This document shows positions 1 through 12,454 of a DNA stretch of 64,000 nucleotides, piece by piece. How positions within the stretch are numbered: the first letter of the stretch is position 1; each line of letters opens with the position of its first letter. The notes below the pieces were generated by a model. That model worked only from the letters and a program-made list of their open reading frames with translations. It was not told the origin of the DNA and did no database searches. The translations under genes and the position numbers were made by a program. Origin of the DNA: Galbula dea (lineage: Eukaryota; Chordata; Aves; Piciformes; Galbulidae); contig VWZX01002286.1 in assembly GCA_013399015.1 (NCBI GenBank), positions 300,002 through 364,001 on the forward strand, in the 5' to 3' direction.

Positions 1-389
1 ACACCCCAAATCAAAATGATTTTCTCCTGTACTGACATTACATTTTAACACAGAAAAACTCTCGTACCTCTACTTCAGTGATTTTTTTTTCCCTACATAG
101 TATTCTGTATAAGACACAAATAATCAGTCGTCTGGAATTAGTTTTTTAAGAAGGCTGAATATTTAATTTTCCATTATCTACACTTTTAAAAGCAAGCACT
201 GTTTAATGCCATTGAAGAACTGACATTTAGCAAAGCAACATCACTTAACAGGAAAAATGGTTAAAGAGATCTGTATTAATATAGAAGTAAAGCTTTTAAT
301 ATTCTGCAAATATTAACAAAGAAAGATGATAATGTTGAGTTAATATGGGTTAAGGATAAAATGAAAATAAATTTTTCTGATTGCTAAGT

Positions 390-900
390 GTTGACACTTT
401 TTTGGCTAGGCCTGCAGCCTTTTCTTGAAGGCTGTGTAATTACAGAAGGCTTTTCCCCTCCTTCCCCCTCCTGCTTCTACCCCACATTAGTAATGACCCC
501 TTCACTGCTTCAAAAACCACTAATAGTCTTCAGCAAAGGCAAGAAAAATGAACAGGATAAATTGGAATCCACAGTCAGTAATTTGCATCATATGAGGCTG
601 CTTCGGCCACTCACACTCATTCCTGGCCATCAATCGTGCGCTGTCAGGTGCTGCACTCTGCCACCATGATAAATACTCCTCCTAACACTCTGATTCGTCC
701 AAACAATGTAATTGTCCTCTATTCTCCTCTTGGTAATGGAGATAATGAATGACTGCACAAACAAGAAGGATTGCTCATCACAGACACAGGGGTGGCTTCA
801 AACCGAAAAGCCCTGAGTACAAATTTTAATTGACTGAAAACATAGGTTGAAAGAAAAGAAATCCTGTCTTCCTATTTCCAAGCTTCAAGACAATCACTTC
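390..900. promoter_or_regulatory. Candidate conserved intronic enhancer block with octamer, MEIS and HOX/PBX-like motifs
   Basis: This is unique, non-repetitive sequence with clustered homeodomain-type motifs. It has a perfect octamer ATTTGCAT at 581-588, CTGTCA (reverse complement of the MEIS core TGACAG) at 641-646 next to a CAGGTG E-box, and TGATAAAT, a PBX/HOX-type TGATNNAT site, at 667-674. Further ATTA/TAAT-rich stretches follow, such as TGTAATTGTCC near 708-718. CpGs survive (TTCGGCC, ATCGTGCGC, TTCGTCC), unlike in the flanks. The sequence shows the motifs; enhancer function and conservation are inference. The 93-residue open frame across it looks random. Confidence 0.35.
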
Positions 901-3900
901 TGACTGTCCTTCTTTTGGTATGGGGGTGGGGGGTAGGTCCTTTATCCTGAACGTGGGACCCCCACAATGGGTAAAATGAGACTGAAGAAAACCCTGTTGT
1001 TGGAAAGCAGCCACAGAAATGCTGTCCAGTATGCAATTCATGTGAAACAACTCCTCACTTTAATTGTGTTTAATCCCGAACTGCAAGGAGCTGGTGTTAT
1101 GAAAAAAACCCAGCAAACTCCTCCAAATGGAAACAGTTCCATCCAGTTAAATACTTATTGTACTGCAAGGAATAGTATGTTTTCAAAATTTCAGTCGAAA
1201 TATAGCCACACATAAAGCCAACTGCATTCAACAGCAGAGAGTGTGATGAAAATCAGTGAGCCTACTCAGTGTGATAGCCATCCTGGAGCTATTAAGACAT
1301 TTGAAAATTGGTACACACAAGATCAACAAACACTTAAAAGCCTAGATCTTATCAAAATTCACCTTGCACAGATGGCTTTTATTATTTCTAATTAAGACTG
1401 AGGGACAATAGTATAACAACTCAAACTTATTTAAATATTTTTCTGCATTTTGGGGATGAGAGAGACAGAACTGGTGTTGTTTTGTGTTGATTTTTATCCC
1501 TCTTCAACATCAGTGATTCTACGGCTTTTAAATGTGAAGTGGACTGTTTATCTGAAAGTGTGCTGGCAGACTGCCACCATATTTCTAAGATTAAAGAAAG
1601 GATTGAAAACAATCAGCTTTCTGAGGAACTGAAACCACGACAATATGTTTCTGATTAATTTACAAATATATGTATATATTTAAGGCTAAACTACAGAACC
1701 AGAAAATTCCTACTAGTTAGTCTATCACAGGCATTCTTACACTTTATTAGAACAGACATCATATTGAAATAATAAGCATGGGAGGCCTTCGTTTCTTCTT
1801 TGATCTATATTACTAAATGTCTGACTGGCTCAGATTTAAAATAAACTTTGGTATGTTTGCACTTGAGAACTGGAAAAAGACCACAAGTAATAATTTGTTG
1901 TCAGTTTCCATATTCTCTAACTAAAAACTATAGTTTAGTCTATACACTGCTGGATGCCAGGCGATGTTAGCCCAGTCACCCCTGCAGTGGCTAAACTTTC
2001 TTGTAGAAATATATGCTCTCTCTCGTATGGGAGCAATGATGATAGATCACTTCATCAGTGTGGAACTAGCTGAGATGAATTAAAGGTACAGGTCACAGTT
2101 TTCCCTGCTTTCCAAATCTCTTGCAGGCTATTGTCGTTACAGCCTCAAACACATGGGTATGTACTGGAGAAGGGTACCATGGAGCTCCTTCTTCTCTGAA
2201 CATCTAAGGATCGTAATTTCATGACAGAAAACCCTACCAAATGCATCACAGATGTGAACACAAGATTTTAAGCTGTTTAATGATGGTTCTTCAGTCTTGT
2301 CCTATGTATAGGACATAGTGTAGTATATTTTCTGTATAAACATTGTCAATTTGCTTCCAGTAAATCAAATTATAATAAGCAATGTTGTTTAAGTGACATC
2401 TATGCCCAGAATAGAGGGATTTGGTTTTAGACCTGGGAATTTGTGTGTATGTAGGTAATAATTTTATTCAGGCTGAGGTACAGATTGTAAAATTCCATAG
2501 AAGATTATTTTCTTATTTAGAAAACTGAATTCAGAGGAAGGAACACAAAAGAGAGTTTCTGATCAGGAAGTGAAAGAATCTGAATTATTCACCCTTAAAA
2601 AGTATAATGAGTAAAAAATGCTACGGATTGTTACAAATGGCAAGATTAAAGAATACATTGACATCTTTCAACTTTTCTCAGCCTATTAAAAGCATTCCTT
2701 GTCTGTTTAAAAGTGGATCTCAGTAACGAATGAGTTAACACTCATAAAAAAAGGAAAGAGCTTTGAAAATCCCACCACCTCTAAAAATTCCCATTCCAGT
2801 GAGCATATCTCATCACTTTATTGCGAAGGTAACCATGGGTATCTCATGAACCTTCCAGTGTAACAAAACACCTAGCTCTCTATCTACAGATGATAAAGCC
2901 ACGCTTCAGACATAGGACCTAGCTCCAGAATGGAGGCACTTCTGATTGCAGTGATGACTGCAACTCATTTAGGAAGGAGAGAAGCCACTTACATTCCAGA
3001 AGTTTCAAAATTCAAAACCAATAGAAAGTGCTATGAGAATATTCTCCTGACAAACTACGCATTTGTAGGGGCTCCATTTAAATTGTGGTCCTAGCTGCCT
3101 AAGATATCACCGATCTCATCACATCACAACCTTTTTGATCCCTTAACTACATAATTCTGTCTAAAATGGTGAAGAAGAAGGGCCCTCACACACAGAGCTG
3201 CAGAACCAAGATTATTAAGCATGCTTCTAGAAAAGAGAAAGGATATCTCCTGAACCAAAAGCTTTTCAAATTTTCATTAAGTTTGATCTGGTCAATCTAG
3301 GTCTCCTAGAATAAATATTCTTCTCTGTTATGTGCATACATCCTGCCAAATACACTGTTCTCAAGCACTGATACTGACATTTTGAGCAGAAGTACTATTG
3401 TTATATCTCTGCTAGTTCCTAGAGAAGACCACCCATATTAAAAATAGTGATCACTGAATAAAGCATCTGGACAGACAGGCAGATGTGGAGAATCAGAGTT
3501 GTTGTTAATGATCTAACATGAAACCCACTAGCACTCAGTAGACCTGGGGCTTCTGTATCAATAAAGGACAGCTATGCTTATTAGATAATGTAGAGCTGAT
3601 TTGAGCAATATTCTGCTAGTTGAGCTGAAGCAAGCAGAAATTAAAAAGAAAAGCTAGAATAGATATGACCTAAGGGCCTAAATACCCCATCTCTACCATA
3701 TTCCTGACTCTTGCTGGTCTGATGAACTAAGGACCAGGCGGACCCACTTTTCTGTGTTTTGCCACTTTAAAGACATCAGGTAACACATTCAAAGACAAGC
3801 TGATGTGCTAAGGAAGTTCAATATACATGAGAGGGTTGCTGATGACATATGGCTGCTTTTAGACACAACAAAAAAGAAAGATGACCAGCTGTGTGGATTG

Positions 3901-5278
3901 TAGAACGAAATCTTGTGAAGCACATTTACAGGAAAAAAATAGATGTTCTAAGGAAAGGAAGAAGGATGATTAATAAACTAATAACATGGAGTATTGTGGT
4001 AAAAAAATTCCTGTTGCATTGGAAACAGAACAATGAGAGAGAACTATATTCTCAAATGTGGTAAGAAGAAAAACCTTTTGCAATCTTTTGTATTAAATTT
4101 TCCCCCAGAAAATTTTCCTTAAAGTAAATTAAAAGCATAATAAGTGGCCTTTACAGTGATTTTGAAAATGGTGAGTATTCACATGGAGTAAAAGGGTGCC
4201 AAAGAGGGTTATCATTATTCAAATACAATTTGGGTCTATTTTCTGGGAAGAACTGAAGTTTCTGGTGAAAATGTTAATATATTACTGTTGTCTCAATTTC
4301 CAGAGAAGCTATCAAAAATTTCAGGGTTTTGATACATAAGAATAAACAGACATTTTGACTCTTGTTTTTCAATTCAGAATTTTCAAGTAGTGAATGCCCT
4401 GGAAGTGGAATAAATAATGGGGTGATTTGAAAAGGAACAGTGAGAAGAATCTATGGAGAAAATGAAAGACTATCTGGCAGGGATGATAGGAAATTTAATG
4501 GTGTACTTTGTAGCTAGCAAATAATTAAAAAAAAAAAAAGAAACAAGATACAGCAATTAGCGCTCTGTAGGAAAATATTAAGGTTGCTACTCAGAGGACT
4601 ATAAAGTTAGCTAACTGGAAATAGTTCTGTTGCAGTTGTGTGACAGAATGAATTTCAGAAGAGAAATATGCTCAAGAGTTAGCTCTAAATTTTGCCCATA
4701 GATTAAAAAGAAGTAAATTTGGTAGCTATGGAAAAGACAAAATGATAGAAAAGGTTTTAAAAATGCATTTTAGATAACAAGGAAGTACTGGAAAGAGGAA
4801 CAGTTTTATTGGAATGACAGTTTTCAGGTCAGTCTCCAGGCATAAAGCACAATGCCTAGTAATAAAACCAAACAGAATTACAGTGATTTTCTTCTCCAAG
4901 ATATTACATCATATCTCCTAGATGGTTGGATATAAAATCCTATTTCCATTTAGTCACTGAGAGTTTTACCATTATCTTCTTTAAAATTTGATTTGGGGCC
5001 TAATTTAAGAAACTTAACCTTTGAGTAAACATACTGAAATGTTACTTTAATCATCTGAAATACGAAAGCTGTATTACAGACAAATATTGAAGAGGTTGTG
5101 GTAATATTTTAAAACTAGTGTAGAAAAAGACTGAAAAGACAACATGGAATACATCTGTAGAATAAATTGATATACTCCAACAGGGACTAAAATTAAAGAC
5201 ACTAGTTGAAGACCAAAATCTGTAATGAAGCCAATACAGAAAGAGTCTTTCAAACCACTAACAAATCTGTCTGGTAAA
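901..5278. other. Intronic sequence without recognised features
   Basis: This is AT-rich unique sequence. It holds a G-rich run near 918-935 and an A-run near 4528-4540. The open frames of 60-82 residues resemble no protein I know and have no splice-supported structure. No repeat family was recognised. Confidence 0.6.
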
Positions 5279-5413
5279 GTAGCTGTGGTGGGTTTGACCT
5301 TGGCTGGACACCAAGTGCCCACCCAGCCGCTCCATCACTCCCCTTCCCAGAGGGACAGGGGAGAGAGAGAGTAAGGTGGAAAAAGGAATGATCCATGGGT
5401 TGAGACAAGACAG

Positions 5414-5419
5414 TTTATT
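5414..5419 (-). terminator. LTR polyadenylation signal AATAAA
   Basis: TTTATT on the plus strand reads AATAAA on the minus strand, about 170 bp downstream of the LTR TATA box. It is the expected LTR poly(A) signal and lies in the MEIS2 sense direction. Confidence 0.6.
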
Positions 5420-5587
5420 ATCAGCACTACACACAGCAAAGCCTGCGTGCGCAGAAGCAAAGCAAAAGCAGACTTAATCTCTACTTCCCATGAGCAGTGA
5501 TGGTCGGCCACTCCCAAGAAGCAGGGCTGCGGTCTTCAGGAGGCAGTCATTAGCCGATGAACGCCCACCCCCCTGCTCCATGCCTCA

Positions 5588-5611
5588 GCTTTTATATCTG
5601 AGCTGACGTCA
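5588..5611 (-). promoter_or_regulatory. LTR core promoter: CRE-type site plus TATA box
   Basis: A perfect palindromic CRE, TGACGTCA, lies at 5604-5611. A TATA box (TATAAAA on the minus strand, 5590-5596) follows about 7 bp downstream in the LTR's own direction. CRE/AP-1-type factors commonly drive LTRs. Whether this one is active is unknown. Confidence 0.65.
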
Positions 5612-5841
5612 TATGGTATGGAATATCCCTTTGGTTAGTTTGGGTCAGCTGGCTGCCCGACTTCCCTCCCAGGGTCCTGCCCCCCAACCAGAGAAGGAAT
5701 GTCACAGTGCTAGTGCTGTGCCCAGCAGCAGCCAAAACACGGGTGTGTTATCAGCACCCTGCTAGTCACTAATGCAAAACACCGCACTGTGAGGGTCACT
5801 ATGGGGATGAATTACAGCTCAGCCAGACCCAATACAGTAGC

Positions 5842-7370
5842 CTCAGAAGGAATGAAAGCAAAGAAAATCACTGTAAATGCTGAAGTAAAGATCAAATTGA
5901 GAAGGTCCTGAAGGGATGAACAGAATTAAGCTATAGGACAGAAAAAATACTTTCAACTACTTTTCTCTCTCTGAAGTGTCTCATCAAGATCTGCTTCATC
6001 AACCCTTAAGAGACAGCTGGGGCTAAGATGGGGGTAAGAACACCTTACTTCATGTAAGCCAAGAAAATAATCAGCACGACCAAAACCAGTGTCCCCCTCA
6101 TGAAAATCAAAATGCAGATCTGGGTCCCTTTTAATGTCATAACAGAATGGAACTGTCTGGTGAGCCCTAGATTTTTCTTCTCCAAAATGTGAACCTTTAT
6201 ATATTGGTAGTCTTATAAAAAAATATTTATTTATGCTAAAGATCAGCCCCACCAGTACAATTTGGAGGTAAATGTCCATTCTTGACCTTATACAGCTACT
6301 GGCTTTGAGGTAAGATGCTTCAAAAAAAGGATTGCTGTAAATTTGACATCCAGGTATGCGACAGTTCTCAAATTTTGACTATATTAATCTCTACAAAGTT
6401 TTATTCAGGCTCACATAGATTATCGGCTATGACTGAGGCAGATGATCATTTCATATCAGATCTTTTGACTTAGCCTTTCCTACACTTTGGAGTAGGAATT
6501 CATGAATCATATAGACACATTTAGGAATGGAACCAACACTAGTTATTAAACTGAGATACCCACACAGTACAGTTGTATCTGTCTTTGATGGTTCAGCCAT
6601 CTCACTGACTAATTCTTTTTTTCATGATTGGATAAAATGAAGAACATCAGATTATGTAATTGAAAAGTTCAGGACCACATAAGGATTTTCACAAATCTGG
6701 TCCCGAACAGTCCCAGTGGCCTGCCTTGCAGTACTCCCAGGGAATCAGTTCCTACAGGGCTGATTTAATTGAATTTGAACCTCTATCTAACCTACCAAAG
6801 CTGGTTCTTTTTTGATTGCCCCAAACCAAATTTTTACAGGAAACATGTTTACAAACGCATCATGAAAGACTAAGGGGTTCACAAAGCCATAAAGATAAAG
6901 CCCAGTTTCATTTTTTCTGCTTTATAGGCAGGATTTACATTTGATATGGAAAAAAACCTAAACATGTCCACTATGAATGATAATGGACAAAGAACTAGTA
7001 TATTCGTTACGTAGCTGACTTCTGCTAGTTGGGATAAAGAATGGCATAAATTAAGGAATCAAGGAAACACTGAAAAGGGAATATCTAACATGCAGACAGG
7101 AATAAATATGTCTGTGAAAAGATTAGAATACCTTAAATACACCAGAAACAGAAGTATTTTCTCAATGATTTCAAAGGAAAGGGAGATTCAAAATTAATCA
7201 GATGTAAACATGTGAAACTCCTGAAAGAAGTACAAGTATTAAATGCTACTTCATCCTGTAAAAGTATATGTAACATATTGTGGACAATTTAGTGAAGTAT
7301 CCATTGCTGAATGTCCAGAACAGTTCTCTGAACTTCAGCAATACACTGAAAAGCCTAATTTAATGAGGAA
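5842..7370. other. Intronic sequence without recognised features
   Basis: This is unique AT-rich DNA after the LTR. A 108-residue minus-strand open frame at 5953-6279 has no recognisable domain, compositional signature or splice context, and I do not accept it as a gene. The upstream part of the old LINE at 7371 may extend into the last few hundred bases, but it is too decayed to read. Confidence 0.55.
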
Positions 7371-7560
7371 GGCAACATGGATTTATGACAGCAAGGTCTT
7401 TCTTAATTAACTTGCTAGTGTTGTTAAATAATGTTATCACTGGAGCACAGGAAGGGGAATGCCACAGATATTATCTCTTTCAGTTTTATTATAGCACTTG
7501 ATATAATTTCAGATTAAAGTCTATAAAGTAGAAAAAAATCTCTCATAAACAAGTAACAAC
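7371..7560 (+). mobile_element. Ancient CR1/L2-clade LINE fragment, reverse-transcriptase region
   Basis: Frame-by-frame translation gives QHGFMTARSFLINLLVLLNN from about 7373. After one frameshift it continues as GNATDIISFSFIIALDIISD at about 7456-7515. These match in order the RT motifs QHGFxxxRSxLTNLL and GxAxDIIxxxFxxAxD of CR1/L2/L3-clade LINE polymerases. The catalytic block further on is not readable. Stops and the frameshift show a long-dead copy. Termini are not resolved. Confidence 0.68.
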
Positions 7561-10500
7561 AAGTGGTGGGTTAAGCTGACTAGTGAGGAGACTTCTTACT
7601 TTTACATGTAATTGAGTTAAGCAACAATATCAGATAAAGCTAGAAATACAAAAGATTCATGCACTGTTAGGCATGAAAGGTATGCTAAAGGGCCAACCTA
7701 CTACTCCACAAAGGCAGTAGAAGTTCTCTCTGGACTTCAGTGGAAGCTGGATTGTAATTTTATTAGCCTATACTGTTTAATACAGAAAGCCATCTTTTCT
7801 TGAGATGCAGATGCTATTATGTAAATTGTGGAAAAAATAATGCAGAGATATAATGGATTTTCTTCTGAAATTTCTTTGTATAATACAGGAATGAAAACAT
7901 CAACAAGCACAAAACTCTTTACCGTTATCTCCCTCATCTTCACCTTGTTGCATCATAGTTTAACAAGCTTTGTTAAGGGTCTTTAGTTTAGTTCATGATT
8001 CTTCATTTTCTGCTACTTTGTGAATCACAGGCTTATCTTTTCCTTCTGCTTTAATTCAGAGATATTGTGCACCCACCAGGCTAAATAAATCAACAAAGTT
8101 CTATAGCACATCTTATATTTTTTACTTTAATACAAACGTGGAGTAGGCAGAGCCAAACATATCACAAATGTTATGCTAAACACTCTGAAGTCTGTAGACT
8201 ACAGCCACAAGTAAAGTCACAAGTATGGAAATTAAAATCTGCTCTGCCTTTGATGTGAATTGGGCACTGATACTGCAAAAACTGCAACATATCTATCATT
8301 AAGGGAAAACTGAGCTACCCAAAATGATTTCTTCAGCATCAAAACTTAAAAAAACAAGAGGGATGTAATTGACTTGGAAAACTAATGCTATTATTTAATC
8401 TGTGTTGCGCTAGAAACTGAAAGTTAAGATTTTTAAACATACTTCTTGCCATATCCTGGCAGTAATACTTTCACAGTGCTATTGACCACCACTTTCTTCC
8501 ATGTGAGAACCCTTTGAGTTTCACTGGGTTACACACAGAATAAAACACTAATCACCACAAGTAAGGTCTGAGTCTGGCTCATAGACAGAGGACCAGAGAG
8601 AGAACTTTGTTTTGGTTATTCTCTAAGTAGGAGACTTTGAATTTCCTTTTTACCTAAGCTACATCTGCTGAGCTAGTTTATTACAAAAGAAATGGGAACT
8701 ATGGCAATACATAGCTCCAAGAGTCTCCCATTCATACCATAAATATGTGAGGCCATGGCTCTGGGCAAGCTTTTCAACACATTCAGTAGCAGGATTTGAT
8801 AGAATGCAACAGCTAGCTCTCATTGCACCTTTTAATTTGCTTGCTGGAACTTGGCAATTTACCTTTCAAGAGCCACAGACCAAGTGGATATCTGTTTGGC
8901 ACACACAAAAGTTCTTTTCAGGGATCTAGTGAAAGGGTAAGGTATGGTCTGCAGCTTAATGAAGTTATAAACTAGTGACATATCTTGCCAGAAAATATTC
9001 ATGAACTACTGTAATGAAAGAAAATTAGTCATCACAAAATAATGTATCCTGGTTTAATTTTTAATAGATATAGTTTAATTTGTATTTATCTGGTTTTATA
9101 TATATGTGCATGTGCATATATATACACACACTAAATTTGTAAAGCAAAAGCAATGGCTGCAACAACTTCTGTAGGACAAAGACAACACGTTAATAACAAA
9201 ACCCTGAACCATTCATAGTTAAGGCCAGGTTTGTTGAAGAGTTCATCTGAGTTTTGGCAAACGTTGTAAGACTTTTGGATGCAGTGCTACAACTGATGTT
9301 TTTATGTGGCAAGTAGGTGAAACTGCTGTGGTTCAGGGCAAGCCTCACACTATGTCTTGAACTCAAAACCTCAAAGATTTAACTCTAAACTCTGAATTTA
9401 CATAGATTTAGAAGCATTTCCAGAAGAAAATTCTGCAAAGGGAAACTGCAGCTCAGTTCTTTAAAGGATATCCACTTTCTAAAGCATACATAGATTTTGT
9501 TTTGCCATTGCCCCAGTGAGGCCAGAAGAGAACACCAGAAAGACCTCATTTCTGCCCCTGTGTCCTACAAAAGTTGGTTGTTTCTACATTGGCAACCTGT
9601 GTACAGGGTTTTGAAATTCCTGACAGAAGCAGGATCTGGAGCCTTGTCTCTTAGAGAAGACAAGAACTGAATTTGACCAACTTTTAATATGCAGTAGAAA
9701 AAAGAAGAGGATCTTAGTGGCCAGTACTGAAACACTAGGCTAGTGGTTACTGTTCTGAGATTTAGAGCAGAAGCAAGGAGGTTTTGAGGTTTTAAGTTTT
9801 AGGGAGTGAGGTGGAGGACTCTGAATTTAAATAGTTGTCTTGGGCAAGGTTCAGTAGAACATAGGTCTAAAAAGAAGTCGTCTCTGAGAAGTATTATGTC
9901 TGCTCTGAGAGCATTTGCCTCTCATTTAATGTGCTATGATTATGATTACATTTAAATTTAATCAGCTTCTGAAGAGCAGCTCAGGTATGCAGGGTGAGAG
10001 ACTAAACACATGGAAAAGGGAGTAGCTCTGCAAGGTGCTTTTATTTTTTTCCCCCCTTCCTCTTTTTATTTTCATGTCTTGCCAGTAGTCTTAGCTGTGA
10101 TAATACATACAACGCATCAATGTTCTGCCTACTACTATCACTGAGCACAACATGCCCATTTGCAAAAGCTTAAACAGAAAAAAAGCATGAAAACAGACAT
10201 ACACACACACAACCCAGTACATACGTGCTTAGGAAACAGTAGATAGCAACATCTGCCATAGATCTGAAACATTTAAAAAATATTTACTAGGAAAATGTTA
10301 AAAGAATGCATAACGTTTACACATGAGAAGGCCTTGATCCAAAGTCTTTTCCTCAGAAGGGTGTACTGTTTTGCTGTGTAGTAGGTGCCCTGAGCTGCTG
10401 TTAATCTGAAATGAAGCAAGAAGTATTTGGTACCACTACAGAAACATTTCAGCACCTACAGATGCAGGCAAGTATGATGCAACAGAATAGGAGGTAGGTG

Positions 10501-10721
10501 GTTAATTTACCCAATTTCAGTGGGAACTAGACATGTAATGTATTTAGTTACTTTAAAAATTTTGACAAGGTGATCATTTGCATTTTTAGTGACCTAAATC
10601 TATTTAAAATATGACCTTAATGGAGACTGTTGACCCTTCCAGGTATAATGAGATTCCCTCCCCTGAAACCACCATCTTGCTGAACATCCAGTGCACAACT
10701 ATCCACTATCACTAAGCGAGA
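7561..10721. other. Intronic sequence without recognised genes
   Basis: This is unique AT-rich sequence. The only structured stretch is a 35-nt alternating pyrimidine-purine tract at 9097-9131, listed separately. A short CA run lies near 10199-10211. Open frames are 60-68 residues and look random. Confidence 0.55.
9097..9131. repeat. Alternating TA/TG/CA dinucleotide tract
   Basis: The tract is strictly alternating pyrimidine-purine over 35 nt: TA repeats, then TGTGCATGTGCA, then TA repeats, then CACACAC. Such tracts can adopt left-handed DNA. It is a simple-repeat region with no other signal. Confidence 0.7.
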
Positions 10722-10896
10722 TATTGGAATAGGCTGCCCAGGGAGGTGGTGGAGTCACCATCCCTGAAGGTTTTTAAGAAGAGGATAGATGTGTTTCTTC
10801 AGGGGATGATTAAGGGATAAGAGTAGTGTAGGGTTATTGGTTGGACTAGATGATCTTGAGGGTCCTTTGCAACCGTAATGATTCTGTGATTCTGAG
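10722..10896 (+). mobile_element. CR1 LINE, 3'-terminal fragment
   Basis: The fragment contains GGAATAGGCTGCCCAGGGAG and GTGGTGGAGTCACCATCCCT. It then has TTGGACTAGATGATCTTGAG, and it ends in ATTCTGTG plus a degraded second octamer. This is the classic avian CR1 3' end, heavily 5'-truncated. It is antisense to MEIS2. Confidence 0.93.
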
Positions 10897-12454
10897 ATTA
10901 ACCTGTGCCAGTGTTTCGGGACCTTGTGGAGCCCCCATAAACCCTTAAGAGATTAGCCAACCTAAACTGAAAGGCAAGTAATTTACTTGATCTTTTACTG
11001 CCTGTTTTTTCTGGGTAGCTTTTTAATAAAATCTCCTTACAATCAATAAAATATATTTATAACGAAGTACCACACTCCTACCAACAATCTGCGAGCTGGT
11101 ACATACACTTCACGGCTTATAAACTGACACACTGTAATAGCTGCACAGTTTTTAGCAGCTGTCTCTCACACCATGTGTCCTGCCCAAGCGGAGACTCAGA
11201 TTCAGACATGTTGTTCAAAAACTGGGATTATCCTTTCATTTTCAGAATAGATAGCAACTGTGTAATAATTAATTCCCTAAAACCAAGCAGGAAGAAGCAG
11301 TTGAAGAGAAGAAGGTTTATTTCAGTGCAAAGAAGACATACCACACAGGAAGCTCTCAGATATTGTGGATGTGAGTATAGGATAAGAACCTCAATAGTAA
11401 ACAGATCCATAGATACTATGTTCCTCATACTTCAACTTTGGAAATGGATGTGTGATTTCCATAGCAAACAGCAGGTGAATCTGCACATCCCCCCTTATAC
11501 ATAATTCTAAATGTATTAATGAAAAAGAGGAGTCAAAAAATCTGAATTCGGCCTAGACTTTAAAGAATTAATCCTCTTCTTTCTTTTTACCTAAATGAGG
11601 TTAAAAATATTGTCTCCTGCAGACTGCAGACAGTTCTCATATAGCCTGGCCTTCTACCTCAATCCATTGCACACAGGAATAGCGGCATCTTTTTAAAATT
11701 ATTTTTTCAGCCTTGAAAAGCTTGTCTTTTCATCTTTGTGATGAACATGCCCCTACTGGATCTGCAAAGTAAGTTGACACAGCTTCAGTCACTCCAACTG
11801 CAATCATAGAAAGCTATGATAGACCTTGTTACATGGTAAGAAGCTACAAAGTCAAATACAGATACCTTTTGCATTTTGTAGCACGATTTTTTTACCCCTG
11901 TATCTTAAACGGGGGTGAGGAAGCAAGATTTGAGCCTTTATTCATAAGCAATACTAAAAAGGTGCAATTTGCATCTCGTTTAAATAATGCAGGAACAAAA
12001 GTTTTGAGTAATCTTAATCTACATGCTATTTTCTTGGCTTCTTAGCCACAGTTGAATTGGCTCATCTAGTTATTGGAAGAAGGAACTGAGGCTCAGTAAA
12101 TCATTTGATTTGCATAACATACCTGCTTTTTACAATGATTTCCTCACCAAAATGCTAAGAAGCTGGCTTACTTTTTATTAATTAAGTAAAAATAAGTTTT
12201 AAAAAAATCAGTCAAGCTTGATTCCTTCTTTTATTTTGCTTTTTGGTAGTACATAGGGGTCAAGTCGGCAGATCTTCTTTATAGGATTTTAAATTTTCAG
12301 ATTCTGTTGGAATTCAGAAGTAAAATTTCAAAGTGCTCCGTAGTGTTACAAAAGACTTGTGTCATTTGCAACTGTTAGCTTAAGTAACTTGCTAGTAAAT
12401 AAAGGAAAATAATTACAATAACTTAATAGTTTTGTGTATTTAGAATACTTTTCA
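10897..12454. other. Intronic sequence without recognised features
   Basis: This is unique AT-rich sequence between two CR1 fragments. The 109-residue plus-strand frame at 11175-11504 has no recognisable domain and looks random. Confidence 0.55.

Larger units (their letters stand above)
5284..5836 (-). mobile_element. Solo LTR of an avian endogenous retrovirus, probably ERVL-type
   Basis: The element starts TGTGGTGGG, ends AATACA (TG...CA termini) and is flanked on both sides by the identical 5-bp sequence GTAGC (5279-5283 and 5837-5841), a target-site duplication. A 5-bp duplication and this terminus are typical of ERVL-class LTRs in birds. Orientation is minus, since on that strand a TATAAAA box precedes an AATAAA signal. 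The element is 553 bp. No internal retroviral sequence or second LTR is seen, so it is a solo LTR left by recombination between two LTRs. The intact duplication suggests a fairly recent insertion. It has the same orientation as MEIS2. The open frames inside it are not genes. Confidence 0.87.

Noticed and set aside
5335..5517. Open frame inside the LTR
   Set aside because: It spans the LTR poly(A) region; LTRs of this type carry no gene here.
5953..6279. 108-residue minus-strand open frame
   Set aside because: No domain and no supporting exon structure. It lies close to an LTR, but its sequence does not resemble a retroviral protein.
11175..11504. 109-residue plus-strand open frame
   Set aside because: Random-looking composition, no recognisable motif, and opposite in strand to the host gene.
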